DNA from: CAZKWG01 sp964615375
GTDB taxonomy: Bacteria > Myxococcota_A > UBA796 > CAZKWG01
Length of the DNA stretch: 14,108 nt
NCBI GenBank assembly: GCA_964615375.1
Contig: CAZTOW010000093.1
Span: 1-14,108, forward strand
Direction: 5' to 3'
Positions within the stretch are counted from its first letter, which is position 1, and every line of letters starts with the position of its first letter. The position numbers were made by a program, and so were the translations under genes. The notes below the pieces were generated by a model. It did no database searches. It was not told where the DNA came from and saw only the letters and a list, made by a program, of their open reading frames with translations. This document shows, one piece after another, positions 14,060 through 14,108 of this stretch.

Positions 14060-14108
14060 GCGCGCCCCGGGCTGAGCGCGCCCCGGGCTGAGCGCGCCCC
14101 GGGCTGAG
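14054..14108. repeat. 16-bp tandem repeat at the right window edge
   Basis: GGCTGAGCGCGCCCCG repeats with a 16-bp period from 14054, giving three full copies and a seven-base partial copy cut by the window end. The first copy includes the stop codon of the lipoprotein gene. The units contain CCCGGG and GCGCGC and could fold into GC hairpins. The true copy number is unknown because the array runs off the edge. Confidence 0.95.

Noticed and set aside
1..14108. tRNA, rRNA, riboswitch or CRISPR array
   Set aside because: I saw no cloverleaf, conserved rRNA stretch, known aptamer core or spaced repeat array when reading the non-coding gaps on both strands.

Overview
This 14.1 kb window is very GC-rich, with long antisense open frames everywhere, and is packed with genes. 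It looks like part of a genome or metagenome contig from a Myxococcota-like bacterium. That is an inference from the gene content: a PfaA/PfaD-type lipid synthase, Ole hydrocarbon genes, an ECF sigma factor with a ChrR-type cupin partner, and a small lipoprotein. No rRNA or other marker is present to fix the taxon. Both ends are low-complexity (a 15-C run on the left, a 16-bp tandem repeat on the right), which is typical of contig breaks.

Layout. Bases 1-424 hold no intact gene. They carry a degraded remnant on the + strand that resembles the small IS66-type accessory (Orf1/TnpA) HTH protein. From 425 to 13149 every gene is on the minus strand. In transcription order these are an ECF sigma factor (13149-12589), a ChrR-like cupin anti-sigma factor (12592-11999), oleA (11881-10868), oleB (10871-9972), oleC (9975-8284), a pfaD-type enoyl reductase (8107-6506) and a 2016-residue PfaA-like polyketide/fatty-acid synthase (6475-425; KS-AT-ACP-KR-DH). 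A small lipoprotein gene (13433-14059) diverges on the + strand.

How the genes may work together. Within each block the genes are translationally coupled or tightly spaced: sigma/chrR share ATGA, oleA/oleB share GTGA, oleB/oleC share ATGA, and pfaD/PKS are 30 nt apart. OleA joins two activated acyl chains head to head, OleC forms a beta-lactone, and OleB removes CO2 to leave a cis-olefin. The adjacent synthase plus PfaD could supply an unusual acyl chain, giving a possible self-contained route to a long-chain hydrocarbon. The route is not complete here: oleD, pfaB, pfaC-type KS-CLF/DH modules and a phosphopantetheinyl transferase are all missing from the window.

The most interesting points are this compact PfaA/PfaD + OleABC arrangement, a convincing internal ribosome-binding site and ATG in the middle of the synthase gene (a possible fusion scar or second start), a ChrR-like protein that lacks the usual N-terminal zinc motif, a pair of almost identical dyads just upstream of oleA, and small AT-rich codon islands inside three of the biosynthetic genes.
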